The position numbers were made by a program, and so were the translations under genes. From Siphonodentalium dalli (lineage: Eukaryota; Mollusca; Scaphopoda; Gadilida; Siphonodentaliidae), in the NCBI GenBank assembly GCA_032622095.1, contig CP136067.1:44251549-44315548 (forward strand): a DNA stretch of 64,000 nucleotides, written 5' to 3'. Below the pieces are notes generated by a model, which worked only from the letters and a program-made list of their open reading frames with translations, was not told the DNA's origin and made no database searches. Position 1 is the stretch's first letter, and each line of letters begins with the position of its first letter. This document shows positions 23,313 to 36,119 of the stretch, one piece after another.

Positions 23313-23903
23313 TTAAAGGGGTACTGTACGCCATTTTCATTAAATTCCCGGTGACAACAACGATCTAATATCGATAATATATAGAAACATAAGTAATTTG
23401 AGTCGAAGATGTATTATGTAAACGCTCAGGTTAATAGGCTATCTTAAAATTTAATAATTTAAAAGTTAATAATTTGATATAAATTGAATTTATGACTGGA
23501 GCCATAAAATGGCGTCAATTAAATTACGAATTTCCGTAATCAAACAAAATAATTGAGGGATACTGGATTGTTAAACCGATCGCACACACGATCGCTTAAA
23601 ATATTATGATGATACGGGGAGAACACTCAAGCCACTCACTGACTAGCGACGATACAATAACTTAAATGATTATATGGGACTAGTATGCCTATAATATAAC
23701 TTTTATTTGATTCATTTGGTTGAAAACTGTACAAAAATTACTCGACAACGACAATTTGTATTTTTGCATTCCGGTTAATTTGTCATCCGTAACACTACTT
23801 CGTACTCAACAGACTTTCAAATAATGAAAAAATTGTTACCTTATTCTCCGACTCGGAGTCTATAGAAACCAACAACAACATTTGGCGTACAGTACCCCTT
23901 TAA
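23313..23903 (+). mobile_element. TTAA MITE, AGGGGTACTGTACGCCA family
   Basis: TTAA at 23313-23316, then AGGGGTACTGTACGCCA; the right end is TGGCGTACAGTACCCCT and TTAA at 23900-23903. It is a 583-bp body with perfect 17-bp terminal repeats and no coding capacity. An inverted relative lies at 39724-40213 (shared GACTCGGAGTCTATAGAAAC-like and CAACAACAACATTTG words). Confidence 0.88.
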
Positions 23904-24343
23904 AGCGTTTCGTTGATGAAATGTATGAATAAACAAAATGGAAAAGAATTTCATTGCGTCGATTCGATTCTGATGATATCCCTGTGAGTAAGGAGGAAAA
24001 TGTTAGATATTATTATTATTGCTTTTTACGTTCGTCATGATATGATTTTCAATGACTCCCTGTAATCACTAAAAAGACAATAATCAGAGTTTTCTTCTCA
24101 ACGTATGAAGTGTGCTTAGTTAACTTAAAAAACAAACGTAACTGTTACACGTAGTTTTCAGTATTTTGTTGTTTGAAAATATCTTACCAACACCATCCAT
24201 TTACTTATGTACAAAATATCAGACGATCAGCGTTAAAGTTGTTATTTCAGCGTTGACCATTGACTGAATGTTTCTATTTATGGTTGTGTGTTCAACAGAT
24301 ATATGTAACATTAGGGAGAAGGGATACACACGGTAATGCGAAT

Positions 24344-24618
24344 GCAGAAAACATAGAACATGTTGTGTATATGTGGCCTTGGTGAATATAACCAAATATT
24401 ATTTCCAGGTATAAAGAGAGTCTCTGTCTCAGAGTATGTAGGCAATTTTGGCCAAGTTTAGATTTTCATGAAATGCTATTGCAGAAAGCATAGTACTTTT
24501 CGTGTATATATGTGGCCTTGGTGAATATAATCAAATATGATTTCCGGGTATAAAGACAGTCTCTGTCACAGAGTATGTAGGCAATTTTGGTCAAGTTTAG
24601 ATTTCTATCAAGAAGATA
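24344..24618 (+). repeat. ~137-bp tandem duplication
   Basis: Copies at 24344-24480 and 24481-24618 share GTGGCCTTGGTGAATATAA, GTATAAAGAnAGTCTCTGTC and AGAGTATGTAGGCAATTTTG. They are diverged by several percent, so the duplication is older than the 97-bp one at 9587. Confidence 0.85.
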
Positions 24619-24849
24619 GTATATGGTACTCCTTTGTGTTTTGATAAATTGCTTTATATACAGTATACCCCCATGCATTAATTATTGTGATAAAAGCGAA
24701 ATAGTCGTGTTTTATTACTTGATCTGAGGCAACTATGACTACTCTAATAGACAATAGAATCTACACAGTTCACCCATTACTTTATTAATATCTCTCAAAC
24801 TGCTCTATAGCAGTGCATTCTGAAGGGCATGATGGTGTGTGTATATATC

Positions 24850-25330
24850 AAAAGAAACGTTTTCTGGTATAGAAAAATTGTTCTTGACTTTTGAGAAAAT
24901 ATTTCTTTATTTTTTTCTAGATATTTTAGAAAAAGATTTTCTAAGATGTGAGAAAAATATTTCTTACCTTTTCTAGATATTGAGAAAAAGACTTTCTATG
25001 ATTTAAGAAATTATTTCTTATTTCAATAAAATATGACAAAAATAATTCCGTTCTTAGGAACATTAAGAAAAATATTCTCATAATTATACTTCCATATTTT
25101 AATATGGGAGTACACTGTATTTCTATTGAGGCCGTTTTCCGCTTAATTTGAAATACTGAGAAAATTAATGGTAGTAGGAACGCGAAATTTCTAGTAGAAT
25201 ATAGGCATTTAAGAGCTTCTGAAAATAATGGTATCCGAATTTCGGATCAACTTTTCTTTACAGAGTTATCGCCCCTTTTACGTTTCTCCAATTTTCTCTA
25301 TTATTATTATTATTATTCTGATTATTTTTA
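24850..25330. repeat. AT-rich palindromic TTCTAGA/AGAAA tract and ATT microsatellite
   Basis: Dense alternation of TTTCT and AGAAA words (24860-25080), including TTTCTAGATATTnnnAGAAAA in near-palindromes. A comparable TTTCTATAAGAAATTAATTT block sits in every satellite monomer at 28.3-34.3 kb. (ATT)n follows at 25301-25316. Confidence 0.5.
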
Positions 25331-27030
25331 TGAGTAAATTAACTCTTAATCTCAGGAACCGCTGAATGTAGAACGCTGAAATTTTCGGCTTGTGTACAAA
25401 TTCTATAGTACACGGCCGCTAAGCCATTGAGAATTTTGTCTGTGCTTGCTTTATGGAATTATTTCCAGCGGTATAATATTTTTATTGCATACTCTGAATG
25501 GGCAGAGTGATGCGGACCGGAATGTACCATTTGTAATTTTTTTGTCCCAACCGTTACCGATCTACGGCCGAGACAAAAAAAAGAAGACATTTTTAGTGCC
25601 AAATCCAAACGGGCTAATTAATTCGCAAGTTTAATGCAGGACCAGGTTCGGCGGTTCCTGTAGGTACGTCCCCAAAGTTTGACCGCTCTACCATAAAAGC
25701 AACCTGCCCAACAGCGAGCAAATTCCAACGAAAATCAAAGGGAGGGAATTTGTCCAAAAATAAAAATGTGTTGATGAGTAGATATATAGTATCCAAGCGC
25801 AACTTTGTCGCGTCTCTTGAAGTCGCGCTAAAGCCGAAGGTTTACTCGTGGCGAGGCTTTATATATAATGTAAATACGTATAGTTAAATGCTCTATCACT
25901 AACACTATTTCCCCCGCCAAATCCAAACGAGTTAACGTTATTAACAGGCGCTATGTATTGATCTAAACGAAAAACCCTCTTAATATATACTTAACGTTAA
26001 CGACACACAACTGAGGTAAGTGCTTCATATTAAACCACCCAATTTTGTGGCACTATGACTTGTCACGTGTGTCATAATAATCCACCAAACGTATTGTGCC
26101 ATCAAGAATTGGTACGTGTGTGATAATAAACCACCAACCTGTTGTGACATCACGACTCGGTGCGTGATCATGATGTCACAGTAGAAAACAGTCGCCTTTG
26201 TCACATTCAGGTGTTCAAAATTAGGAATGCACTTTTTTACTTGACCCAAAAATAGTGAAATTAACAAACTGCGCGGCCTTTCCTTCACCATCAAAACCGA
26301 TTGTTTTCATGGTACGACCAAGATAATATCTATGTGCATTTCATTGCCCAATTAAAAACCGTTAGGAAGCTAGCATTTAATTCGGCTATATCTACAGCTG
26401 AACCTCCTGGTGATTGCTCTGCTTTCTTAATAAATACCTCAGCAGAAAGACTGTTATGCGCTGGATGTATTACACACAGCAAACTTAAAGTGAAAATATG
26501 TTTCTTCTCAACAGCTTGCTGTGTACTATGATAAACGAAAGCGATGGTTCATTTTAAATCATGCTTTATGTAATTTTGCCGAAAAATACTTATGGGATTC
26601 TTGCCATGATTTTGAATGGCAATGAGCAGGAACTCTGAAACTGAATTGAGAGGGGCAAAATTATGTGCCTACTCTGGCCCAATAACATGTGCAACCATCA
26701 AAGGTAAGTGGGTGTCAGACCAGGTAACACGTTTATCGGAATAGGCGTCCCCACACCCAGTGCACTAGAATGACAGAAATAGCCAACGTAAAGCACTGGC
26801 AAGTGTACCAGAAGGCCATTTAGAAAGTCAAATTAGGAGAAGGGTAAAAAACTGCTTAATAGCGCCAAATTCTGAGTCATTGGCATCAAGATTGATTGAC
26901 TAATTTCAGGAAAACCGTTCCCTCCATTGTGCATATAAAAGGCCACGAAGATGAAGAACTCTCTGACATTACCTCCCAATTATTAACATATAATTCAGTT
27001 ATTTTATGGAAAGTGATAGCCACAAAAGGT
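25331..27030. other. Mostly unassigned; short ~48-bp triplication
   Basis: A ~48-bp unit (CCACC...GTGTGTnATAATA) repeats three times at 26031-26180. A 76-codon ATG frame at 26301-26531 and a good 5' splice-donor string AAAG|GTAAGT at ~26703 are visible but have no supporting homology, so no exon is called. Confidence 0.35.
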
Positions 27031-28075
27031 CCAACTGAACAACTCACCCATGACCATACAATCATGTTATACATACATAAACACCACACAAATGACCATG
27101 TAGCCACTCGCTGTATACACCCCACCCACACTTGGGTTTACCCATAAACCACACACATGACTATACAGCCATGTGTCAACCATTCAGGTACACCAGGTAT
27201 ACTCCTACACTTCACCCATGACCATATAGTCGTACATTCGTGATCATACAGTCACTTCTGGTATACCTATTCGCCCCACCATTGGCCATACAATCACTCT
27301 CTGTATATCTATTTGCCACATTTATGGCCATATATCCACTCAAGATATACATATACACTGCAACCATAACCATATGGTAACTCCTGGTAAACACACACCT
27401 CACCAATGGCCACCCAAACCCTTGTATATATACCAATGCCCCGCAAATATGGCCATTTACACACTCCAGGCTTGAATTTACTTCTCACTCAAGACAATTC
27501 AGCCACTCGCTGTATACCCATACACAACATTTGTGGTCATACAATCACTCCTTGTTTACCAATTCACCTCACCATTGGCCATACGATCACTCCTTGTATA
27601 CATATTGGCCACAATCATGGCCACATAGCCAATGAACATATACAATGTACATACAGACCCCACCAATGCATATTATAGAATCACTCCATGTTACATCGAC
27701 ACCTCATAATTGACCATACAGACCTTCTGGATATAGCAATACAACGCGCAGCACCCCCACTATTGGCCAGTCACTCCCAGGCTGTATACCCTTTCTTCAC
27801 ACACATGACCATATACCCACTCATGACCATAGAGTCAATCCAGGTATACATATTCACCTCACCAATGGATATACCAATACCCCGAACGACCATTCGTACA
27901 CTCCAGATTTGCATATACGCCTCGCCCGTGACAATTCAGCCACTCGATGTATACTCACACACCCCATCCATCACAATGAAGCTACTATATGTACACCTAT
28001 ACATCCACCAATGATAGTACAGCCACGACAGAGATGCATATACATCACATGTATAACCATGACCACAAGGGTACA
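27031..28075 (+). repeat. Minisatellite, mostly 42-bp period
   Basis: Units of the form TGGCCATACAATCACTCCTGGTATACATATTCACCTCACCAT (variable). Starts at 27051, 27093, then 27241, 27283, 27325 and 27367 show the 42-bp spacing, with some 60-66-bp intervals. About 24 units. Because 42 is a multiple of three, long low-complexity frames run through it; these are not taken as genes. It abuts the 1.98-kb satellite array directly. Confidence 0.85.
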
Positions 28076-31000
28076 TATAACCAGCGTGCACACTATGTTA
28101 GAATTCCAGCCGGATGTACTATTAGAGCAGGCGCGCTTCGTCTAGTGACTCTGTTATATGTGATATATGTGAAATAGTTCGTCGTTTCTCTTATTAAAAA
28201 AACAATTCCCCAAACATGCTCAAGGTTACAATACACCATGTGATTTGCATAGATGAGAAACGGAAATGTTATTTATGGAAGTATCCAAGTTTCGCCGGGA
28301 ATTTGAAGCCTAGTTAGAATTTAAATTTCTATAAGAAATTAATTTTCTAAATATTAGAAAAATTTCTCGGTATACTCCCAAGATAATATTTCTTGTTTTA
28401 AGGATTTCTTTCAAGATAAAAGAAAATACTTTTTGGCAGTGCAATCACACTTCCTCACCCTATTAGAGCATGTTTTCACTCTTAATATGGGACTAGCTGT
28501 TCGATTTTGCACAAAATTAATTTTCATTCGATTTTGGCCATTTTGGGACAGACCTTGTACTTATATAGTTCACGGATAAGCATGGTTTGTATATATTTCA
28601 ATGTATTATGAAATTGGCATTCATTGATCTGCAAATGACTGCGTTCGCATATGGCCCGATGGAAATGCCATAGAATTTGAACCATTCCGAAAAAAGCTCA
28701 ACCCGGATTCTAGGGGACCTTTGATATGTTGTTCATAAGCATCGGGGAAGCGGATTTTTTTCAGGGATTACCCTGAAAATAAATCAGCTTTCCCCGATTT
28801 TTGTCCCTAGCGAAACCTAATGTGCCTAGATTAAGAACTTTATGTGCGAATCAATTTTCCAATTGCTTCTGAGTCAGTTGGAAGATATATGATCTGCTAA
28901 AGCCATAAATCACGTCGCTCGTTCTCATGGATCATTAATGATCAAATTCCAAACCACTGTGTTCTCCCTACGGACTACCAAGACATTCTGACAAACCAAA
29001 CGCACCAAATAGCTCAGTTATATAACCATGCCGCATACTGTGTTAGGAATTCCAGCCGGATGTACTACATGTTTTCGAGCAGGCGCGCTTCGTCTAGTGA
29101 CTCTGTTATATATATGTGATATATGTGAAATACTTCGTCGTTTCTCATATTAAAAAGCAATTCCCCAAACATGCTCAATGTTACAATACACCAAGTTATA
29201 TGCATAGATGAGAAACGGGAAACATTATTTATGGAAGTATCCAAATATCGCACCAGGAATTTGAAGCCCAGTTAGACTTTAAATTTCTATAAGAAATAAA
29301 TTTTCTAAATATTAGAAACATTTCTCGGTATACTCCCAAGATAATATTTTTTGTTTTAAGAGCTTTTTTTTAAATAAAAACAAAATACTTATTGGCAGTG
29401 CAATTATTCTTCCTCACACATTTCGATCATGTTGTCACTATTATGGGACTAGCTGTTGGATTTTGCACAACATGTAATTTTCATTCGATTTTGTCCATTT
29501 TGGCGGCCATTTTGGGACAGACATTCTACTTATTTGGTTCACGACTAAGCATTGTTTGTATATATTTCAATGTATTATGATATTGGCATTAATTGGTCTA
29601 CAAATGACAGCGTTCGCATATGGCCTGATGAAACTGCTTCAGAATTTGAACCATTCCGAAAAATCAAGATATATTAAAAAGCTCAACTCGGATTCTTGGG
29701 GACCTTTGGCATGTTGTTCATAAACATCGGGGGAGCTGATTTTTTTTCAGGGATTACCCTGAAAAAAAAGAGCTTTCCCCGAGTTGTGTCCCTAGTGAAA
29801 CCTAATGTGCCTAGATTAATAACTTTATGTGCGAATCCACACGTTTTCCAATTGCTTCTGGGTCAGTTGGAAGATGTAGGATCTGCTAACGTCTATAACG
29901 AGGCTCTGTCCATCCATAAATCGCGTCGCTCGTTCTCATGAATCATTAATGATCCAATTCTAAATCACTGTGTTCTCCACACGGACTACCAAGACATTCT
30001 GACAGACAAACCACACGCACCAAAGAGCTCAGTTATATAACCAGCATGCACACTATGTTAGAATTCCAGCCGGATGTACTAGTAGAGCAGGCGCGCTTCG
30101 TCTAGTGACTTTGTTATATGTGATATATGTGAAATAATTCGTCATTTATCTTATTAAAAAAACAATTCCCCAAACATGCTCAAGGTTACAATACACCATG
30201 TGATTTGCATAGGTGAGAAACGGAAATGTTATTTATGGAAGTATCCAAGTTTCGCACCGGGAATTTGAAGCCTAGTTAGAATTTAAATTTCTATAAGAAA
30301 TTAATTTTCTAAATATTAGAAAAATTTCTCGGTATACTCCCAAGATAATATTTCTTGTTTTAAGGATTTCTTTCAAGATAAAAGAAAATACTTTTTTGGC
30401 AGTGCAATCATACTTCCTCACCCTATTAGAGCATGTTTTCACTCTTAATATGGGACTAGCTGTTCGATTTTGCACAAAATTAATTTTCATTCGATTTTGG
30501 CCATTTTGGGACAGACATTGTACTTATATAGTTCACGGATAAGCATGGTTTGTATATATTTCAATGTATTATGAAATTGGCATTCATTGATCTGCAAATG
30601 ACTGCGTTCGCATATGGCCCGATGGAAATGCCATAGAATTTGAACCATTCCGAAAAAATCTCAACCCGGATTCTAGGGGACCTTTGCCATGTTGTTCATA
30701 AGCATCGGGGGAAGCGGATTTTTTTCAGGGATTACCCTGAAAATAAATCAGCTTTCCCCGATTTTTGTCCCTAGCGAAACCTAATGTGCCTAGATTAAGA
30801 ACTTTATGTGCGAATCAATTTTCCAATTGCTTCTGAGTCAGTTGGAAGATATATGATCTGCTAACGTCTATAATGAGGCTCTGTCCAGCCATAAATCACG
30901 TCGCTCGTTCTCATGGATCATTAATGATCCAATTCCAAACCACTGTGTTCTCCCTACGGACTACCAAGACATTCTGACGAACCAAACGCACCAAATAGCT

Positions 31001-34000
31001 CAGTGATATAACCATGCCGCATACTGTGTTAGGAATTCCAGCCGGATGTACTACATGTTTTCGAGCAGGCGCGCTTCGTCTCGTGACTCTGTTATATATA
31101 TGTGATATATGTGAAATACTTCGTCGTTTCTCATATTAAAAAGCAATTCCCCAAACATGCTCAATGTTACAATACACCAAGTTATATGCATAGATGAGAA
31201 ACGGGAAACATTATTTATGGAAGTATCCAAATTTCGCACCAGGAATTTGAAGCCCAGTTAGACTTTAAATTTCTATAAGAAATAAATTTTCTAAATATTA
31301 GAAACATTTCTCGGTATACTCCCAAGATAATATTTCTTGTTTTAAGAGCTTTTTTTTAAATAAAAAAAAAATACTCATTGGCAGTGCAATTATTCTTCCT
31401 CACACATTTCGATCAAGTTGTCACTATTATGGGACTAGCTGTTGGATTTTGCACAACATGTAATTTTCATTCGATTTTGTCCATTTTGGCGGCCATTTTG
31501 AGACAGACATTCTACTTATTTGGTTCACGACTAAGCATTGTTTGTATATATTTCAATGTATTATGATATTGGCATTAATTGGTCTACAAATGACAGCGTT
31601 CGCATATGGCCTGATGAAACTGCTTCAGAATTTGAACCATTCCGAAAAATCAAGATATATTAAAAAGCTCAACTCGGATTCTTGGGGACCTTTGGCATGT
31701 TGTTCATAAACATCGGGGGAGCTGAATTTTTTTCAGGGATTACCCTGAAAAAAAAATGAGCTTTCCCCGAGTTGTGTCCCTAGTGAAACCTAATGTGCCT
31801 AGATTAAAAACTTTATGTGCGAATCCACACGTTTTCCAATTGCTTCTGGGTCAGTTGGAAGATGTAGGATCTGCTAACGTCTATAACGAGGCTCTGTCCA
31901 TCCATAAATCGCGTCGCTCGTTCTCATGAATCATTAATGATCCAATTCTAAATCACTGTGTTCTCCACACGGACTACCAAGACATTCTGACAAACCACAC
32001 GCACCAAAGAGTTCAGTTATATAACCAGCATGCACACTATGTTAGAATTCCAGCCGGATGTACTAGTAGAGCAGGCGCGCTTCGTCTAGTGACTTTGTTA
32101 TATGTGATATATGTGAAATAATTCGTCGTTTATCTTATTAAAAAAACAATTCCCCAAACATGCTCAAGGTTACAATACACCATGTGATTTGCATAGATGA
32201 GAAACGGAAATGTTATTTATGGAAGTATCCAAGTTTCGCACCGGGAATTTGAAGCCTAGTTAGAATTTAAATTTCTATAAGAAATTAATTTTCTAAATAT
32301 TAGAAAAATTTCTCGGTATACTCCCAAGATAATATTTCTTGTTTTAAGGATTTCTTTCAAGATAAAAGAAAATACTTTTTTGGCAGTGCAATCATACTTC
32401 CTCACCCTATTAGAGCATGTTTTCACTCTTAATATGGGACTAGCTGTTCGATTTTGCACAAAATTAATTTTCATTCGATTTTGGCCATTTTGGGACAGAC
32501 ATTGTACTTATATAGTTCACGGATAAGCATGGTTTGTATATATTTCAATGTATTATGAAATTGGCATTCATTGATCTGCAAATGACTGCGTTCGCATATG
32601 GCCCGATGGAAATGCCATAGAATTTGAATCATTCCGAAAAAATCTCAACCCGGATTCTAGGGGACCTTTGCCATGTTGTTCATAAGCATCGGGGGAAGCG
32701 GATTTTTTTCAGGGATTACTCTGAAAATAAAATCAGCTTTCCCCGATTTTTGTCCCTAGCGAAACATAATGTGCCTAGATTAAGAACTTTATGTGCGAAT
32801 CAATTTTCCAATTGCTTCTGAGTCAGTTGGAAGATATATGATCTGCTAACGTCTATAATGAGGCTCTGTCCAGCCATAAATCACGTCGCTCGTTCTCATG
32901 GATCATTAATGATCCAATTCCAAACCACTGTGTTCTCCCTACGGACTACCAAGACATTCTGACGAACCAAACGCACCAAATAGCTCAGTTATATAACCAT
33001 GCCGCATACGGTGTTAGGAATTCCAGCCGGATGTACTACATGTTTTCGAGCAGGCGCGCTTCGTCTAGTGACTCTGTTATATATATGTGATATATGTGAA
33101 ATACTTCGTCGTTTCTCATATTAAAAAGCAATTCCCCAAACATGCTCAAGGTTACAATACACCAAGTTATATGCATAGATGAGAAACGGGAAACATTATT
33201 TATGGAAGTATCCAAATTTCGCACCAGGAATTTGAAGCCCAGTTAGACTTTAAATTTCTATAAGAAATAAATTTTCTAAATATTAGAAAAATTTCTCGGT
33301 ATTCTCCCAATATAATATTTCTTGTTTTAAGAGCTTTTTTTTAAATAAAAAAAAAATACTTATTGGCAGTGTAATTATTCTTCCTCACACATTTCGATCA
33401 TGTTGTCACTATTATGGGACTAGCTGTTGGATTTTGCACAACATGTAATTTTCATTCGATTTTGTCCATTTTGGCGGCCATTTGGGGACAGACATTCTAC
33501 TTATTTGGTTCACGACTAAGCATTGTTTGTATATATTTCAATGTATTATGATATTGGCATTAATTGGTCTACAAATGACAGCGTTCGCATATGGCCTGAT
33601 GAAACTGCTTCAGAATTTGAACCATTCCGAAAAATCAAGATATATTAAAAAGCTCAACTCGGATTCTTGGGGACCTTTGGCATGTTGTTCATAAACATCG
33701 GGGGTTCTGATTTTTTTTCAGGGATTACCCTGAAAAAAAAAAGAGCTTTCCCCGAGTTGTGTCCCAAGTGAAACCTAATGTGCCTAGATTAATAACTTTA
33801 TGTGCGAATCCACACGTTTTCCAATTGCTTCTGGGTCAGTTGGAAGATGTAGGATCTGCTAACGTCTATAACGAGGCTCTGTCCATCCATAAATCGCGTC
33901 GCTCGTTCTCATGAATCATTAATGATCCAATTCTAAATCACTGTGTTCTCCACACGGACTACCAAGACATTCTGACAAACCACACGCACCAAAGAGCTCA

Positions 34001-35101
34001 GTTATATAACCAGCATGCACACTATGTTAGAATTCCAGCCGGATGTACTAGTAGAGCAGGCGCGCTTCGTCTAGTGACTTTGTTATATGTGATATATGTG
34101 AAATAATTCGTCGTTTATCTTATTAAAAAAACATTCCCCAAACATGCTCAAGGTTACAATACACCAAGTGATTTGCATAGATGAGAAACGGAAACGTTAT
34201 TTATGGAAGTATCCAAGTTTCGCACCGGGAATTTGAAGCCTAGTTAGAATTTAAATTTCTATAAGAAATTAATTTTTCTAAATATTAGAAAAAATTCTCG
34301 GTATACTCCCAAGATAATATTTCTTGTTTTAAGGATTTTTTTTCAAAATAAAATAAAAATACTTTTTGGCAGTGCAATCATACTTCCTCACCCGATTAGA
34401 GCATGTTTTCACTCTTAATATGGGACTAGCTGTTCGATTTTGCACAAAATTAATTTTCATTCGATTTTGGCCATTTTGGGACAGACATTGTACTTATATG
34501 GTTCACGGATAAGCATGGTTTGTATATATTTCAATGTATTATGAAATTGGCATTCATTGATCTGCAAATGACTGCGTTCGCATATGGCCTTATGGAAATG
34601 CCATTAGAATTTGAACCATTCCGAAAAAAGCTCAACCCGGATTATAGGGGTCCTTTGCCATTTTGTTCATAAACATCAGGAGGAGCGGTTTTTTGTTCAG
34701 GGATTACCCTGAAAACTAAATCAGCTTTCCCCGATTTTTGTCCCTAGTGAAACCTAATGTGCCTGGATTAATGAATTTATGTGCGAATCCACACGTTTTC
34801 CAATGGCTTCTGAGTCAGTTGGAAGATGTAGGATCTGCTAAAGTCTGTAATGAGGCTCTGTCCATCCATAAATCACGTCGCTCGTTCTCATGGATCATTA
34901 ATGATCCAATTCCAAATCACTGTGTTCTCCCTACGGACTACCAAGACATTCTGACAAACCACAGGCACCAAAGAGCTCAGCGCACTTCGTCTAGTGACTA
35001 TTATATGTGATATATGTGAAATACTTCGTCGTTTCTCTTATTAAAAAAGCAATTCCCCAAACATGCTAAAGGTTACAATACAACAAGTGATTTGCATAGG
35101 C
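28076..35101 (+). repeat. Higher-order satellite: alternating ~0.97-kb and ~1.01-kb monomers
   Basis: Seven monomers, marked by GAATTCCAGCCGGATGTACT at 28101, 29047, 30061, 31033, 32045, 33018 and 34030. Spacings are 946, 1014, 972, 1012, 973 and 1012 bp. Types alternate: A (…GTGATTTGCATAG…, AGTAGAGCAG) and B (…GTTATATGCATAG…, ACATGTTTTCGAGCAG). Same-type monomers are nearly identical, whereas A and B differ clearly, so the homogenised unit is the ~1.985-kb dimer. The first monomer lacks ~26 bp near 28897, and the last is truncated at ~34980 and is least like the others. Each monomer holds a TTTCTATAAGAAATTAATTT palindromic block, a GGCCATTTTGGGACAGAC segment, and an exon-like frame described separately. 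Confidence 0.92.
34720..35010 (+). pseudogene. Exon-like frame inside satellite monomers (best-preserved copy)
   Basis: I do not recognise the protein. A frame of roughly 95 codons reads ...NLCANPHVFQWLLSQLED..., then EALSIHKSRRSFSWIIND and PTDYQDIL. The same frame is present in all seven monomers. In A monomers it is broken by loss of CCACACG (28857, 30817, 32800) and a TGA after QLEDI. In B monomers it is broken by TGA after RRSFS (29941, 31927, 33912). This last copy escapes those lesions but has a TAA at 34717. Upstream in every monomer is a T-run plus CAG|GGATTACCCTG (for example 29736-29749), shaped like a 3' splice site. In untruncated monomers the frame would run on through IPAGCTSRAGALRLVTLLY. 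It could be a captured host exon or a transposon fragment. Confidence 0.4.
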
Positions 35102-35512
35102 ATCATGTAGTGTAAACAAATCCCGCTGGCCTATATTCGCAGGAAAGGGTTGACCCCCGCGCACGAGTGTCAAAAATTAAAGAACGTCCTTTTAGACACA
35201 CGGAAATGTGCCCAAAAGTACTTGTCAACGTATTGCGCCACACTTCAGTTTTGACAAACGCCACACTACCCTTAAAATGGAGGAACAAAATTACATCGAA
35301 AAAAAAACACCATCCCCTCCCATAAATTATTCGCCAATTTGACCATGGCTATATTTTATGTTTCTCGACGGGAAACACGTTTGTGCATTTTTTCGTGCAC
35401 TTTTCATCCATGTATCATTGACCGTTCAGCTGCTAGGATTTTTTAAATGCTGATCCTAGCCAGGCGAAATCGCTCAACTAATTTCAATTTAGTGTACTAT
35501 AACCTCAAGGAT
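35102..35512. other. Unassigned sequence
   Basis: Satellite similarity stops near 35101 and nothing else is recognised before the MITE at 35513. Confidence 0.35.
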
Positions 35513-35991
35513 TTAAAGGTACTCAATCCGATCACAGGGTCCCCATCTCAACAGATTCCAACAACAACAATCCGATCAGAGGGTCCTATATTACTATTTC
35601 TTTGGCTTTTAGGGTAAAAAATATTTGATTCGAGTCGAGGAACCCATCAAACAAAGCTCAGATATTGATTTTTGAAATTTGTTATTTTCTCGAGATGAGT
35701 ACTAATAATTGCCTTCAACTTTGTAATCTGCTCGAGATGTGTACACCAAAACACTATTCAAACAGACAAGGATGGATAACTCTAAAATCAAGTGGTAATA
35801 ATAACGCAATTTTGACTGTGTTCTGGGACAGAAAGTATTCCCGATAATGAAAAATAATAGATTTCTAAAATCGATATCTAAAAAATCTGAGCTTTGATGG
35901 GTGGCTTCATCGACTCGAATCAAATATTTTTGACCCCCGAAGCCATTGAAATAGTAATTGAGAGGAGTTTTGTCGGATTGAGTACCTTTAA
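35513..35991 (+). mobile_element. TTAA MITE, AGGTACTCAATCCGAT family
   Basis: TTAA at 35513-35516 and 35988-35991, with ends AGGTACTCAATCCGAT and CGGATTGAGTACCT. A 471-bp body without coding capacity. Nearly identical to the next copy 130 bp downstream. Confidence 0.88.
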
Positions 35992-36119
35992 TAGTTTATG
36001 AATAGTGTCATATATACGCATTTAGTCCGAGTTGCGATATTTTCGGCGAACAAACAGGAATATGTCACATCACGGCTAGATGATATACCTAGTCTAATTT
36101 AACAACCACACTGGGTGAA

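Noticed and set aside
26301-26710. Possible exon: 76-codon ATG frame and an AAAG|GTAAGT donor
   Set aside because: The frame closes well before the donor and nothing links them; a donor consensus alone is common.
27406-28177. Repetitive His/Ile/Thr-rich protein frames
   Set aside because: They are produced by the 42-bp minisatellite, whose length is a multiple of three. Several frames and both strands stay open.
28076-35101. CRISPR array or prokaryotic repeat
   Set aside because: Repeats are ~1 kb, lie in eukaryotic-type DNA, and there are no spacers or cas genes.
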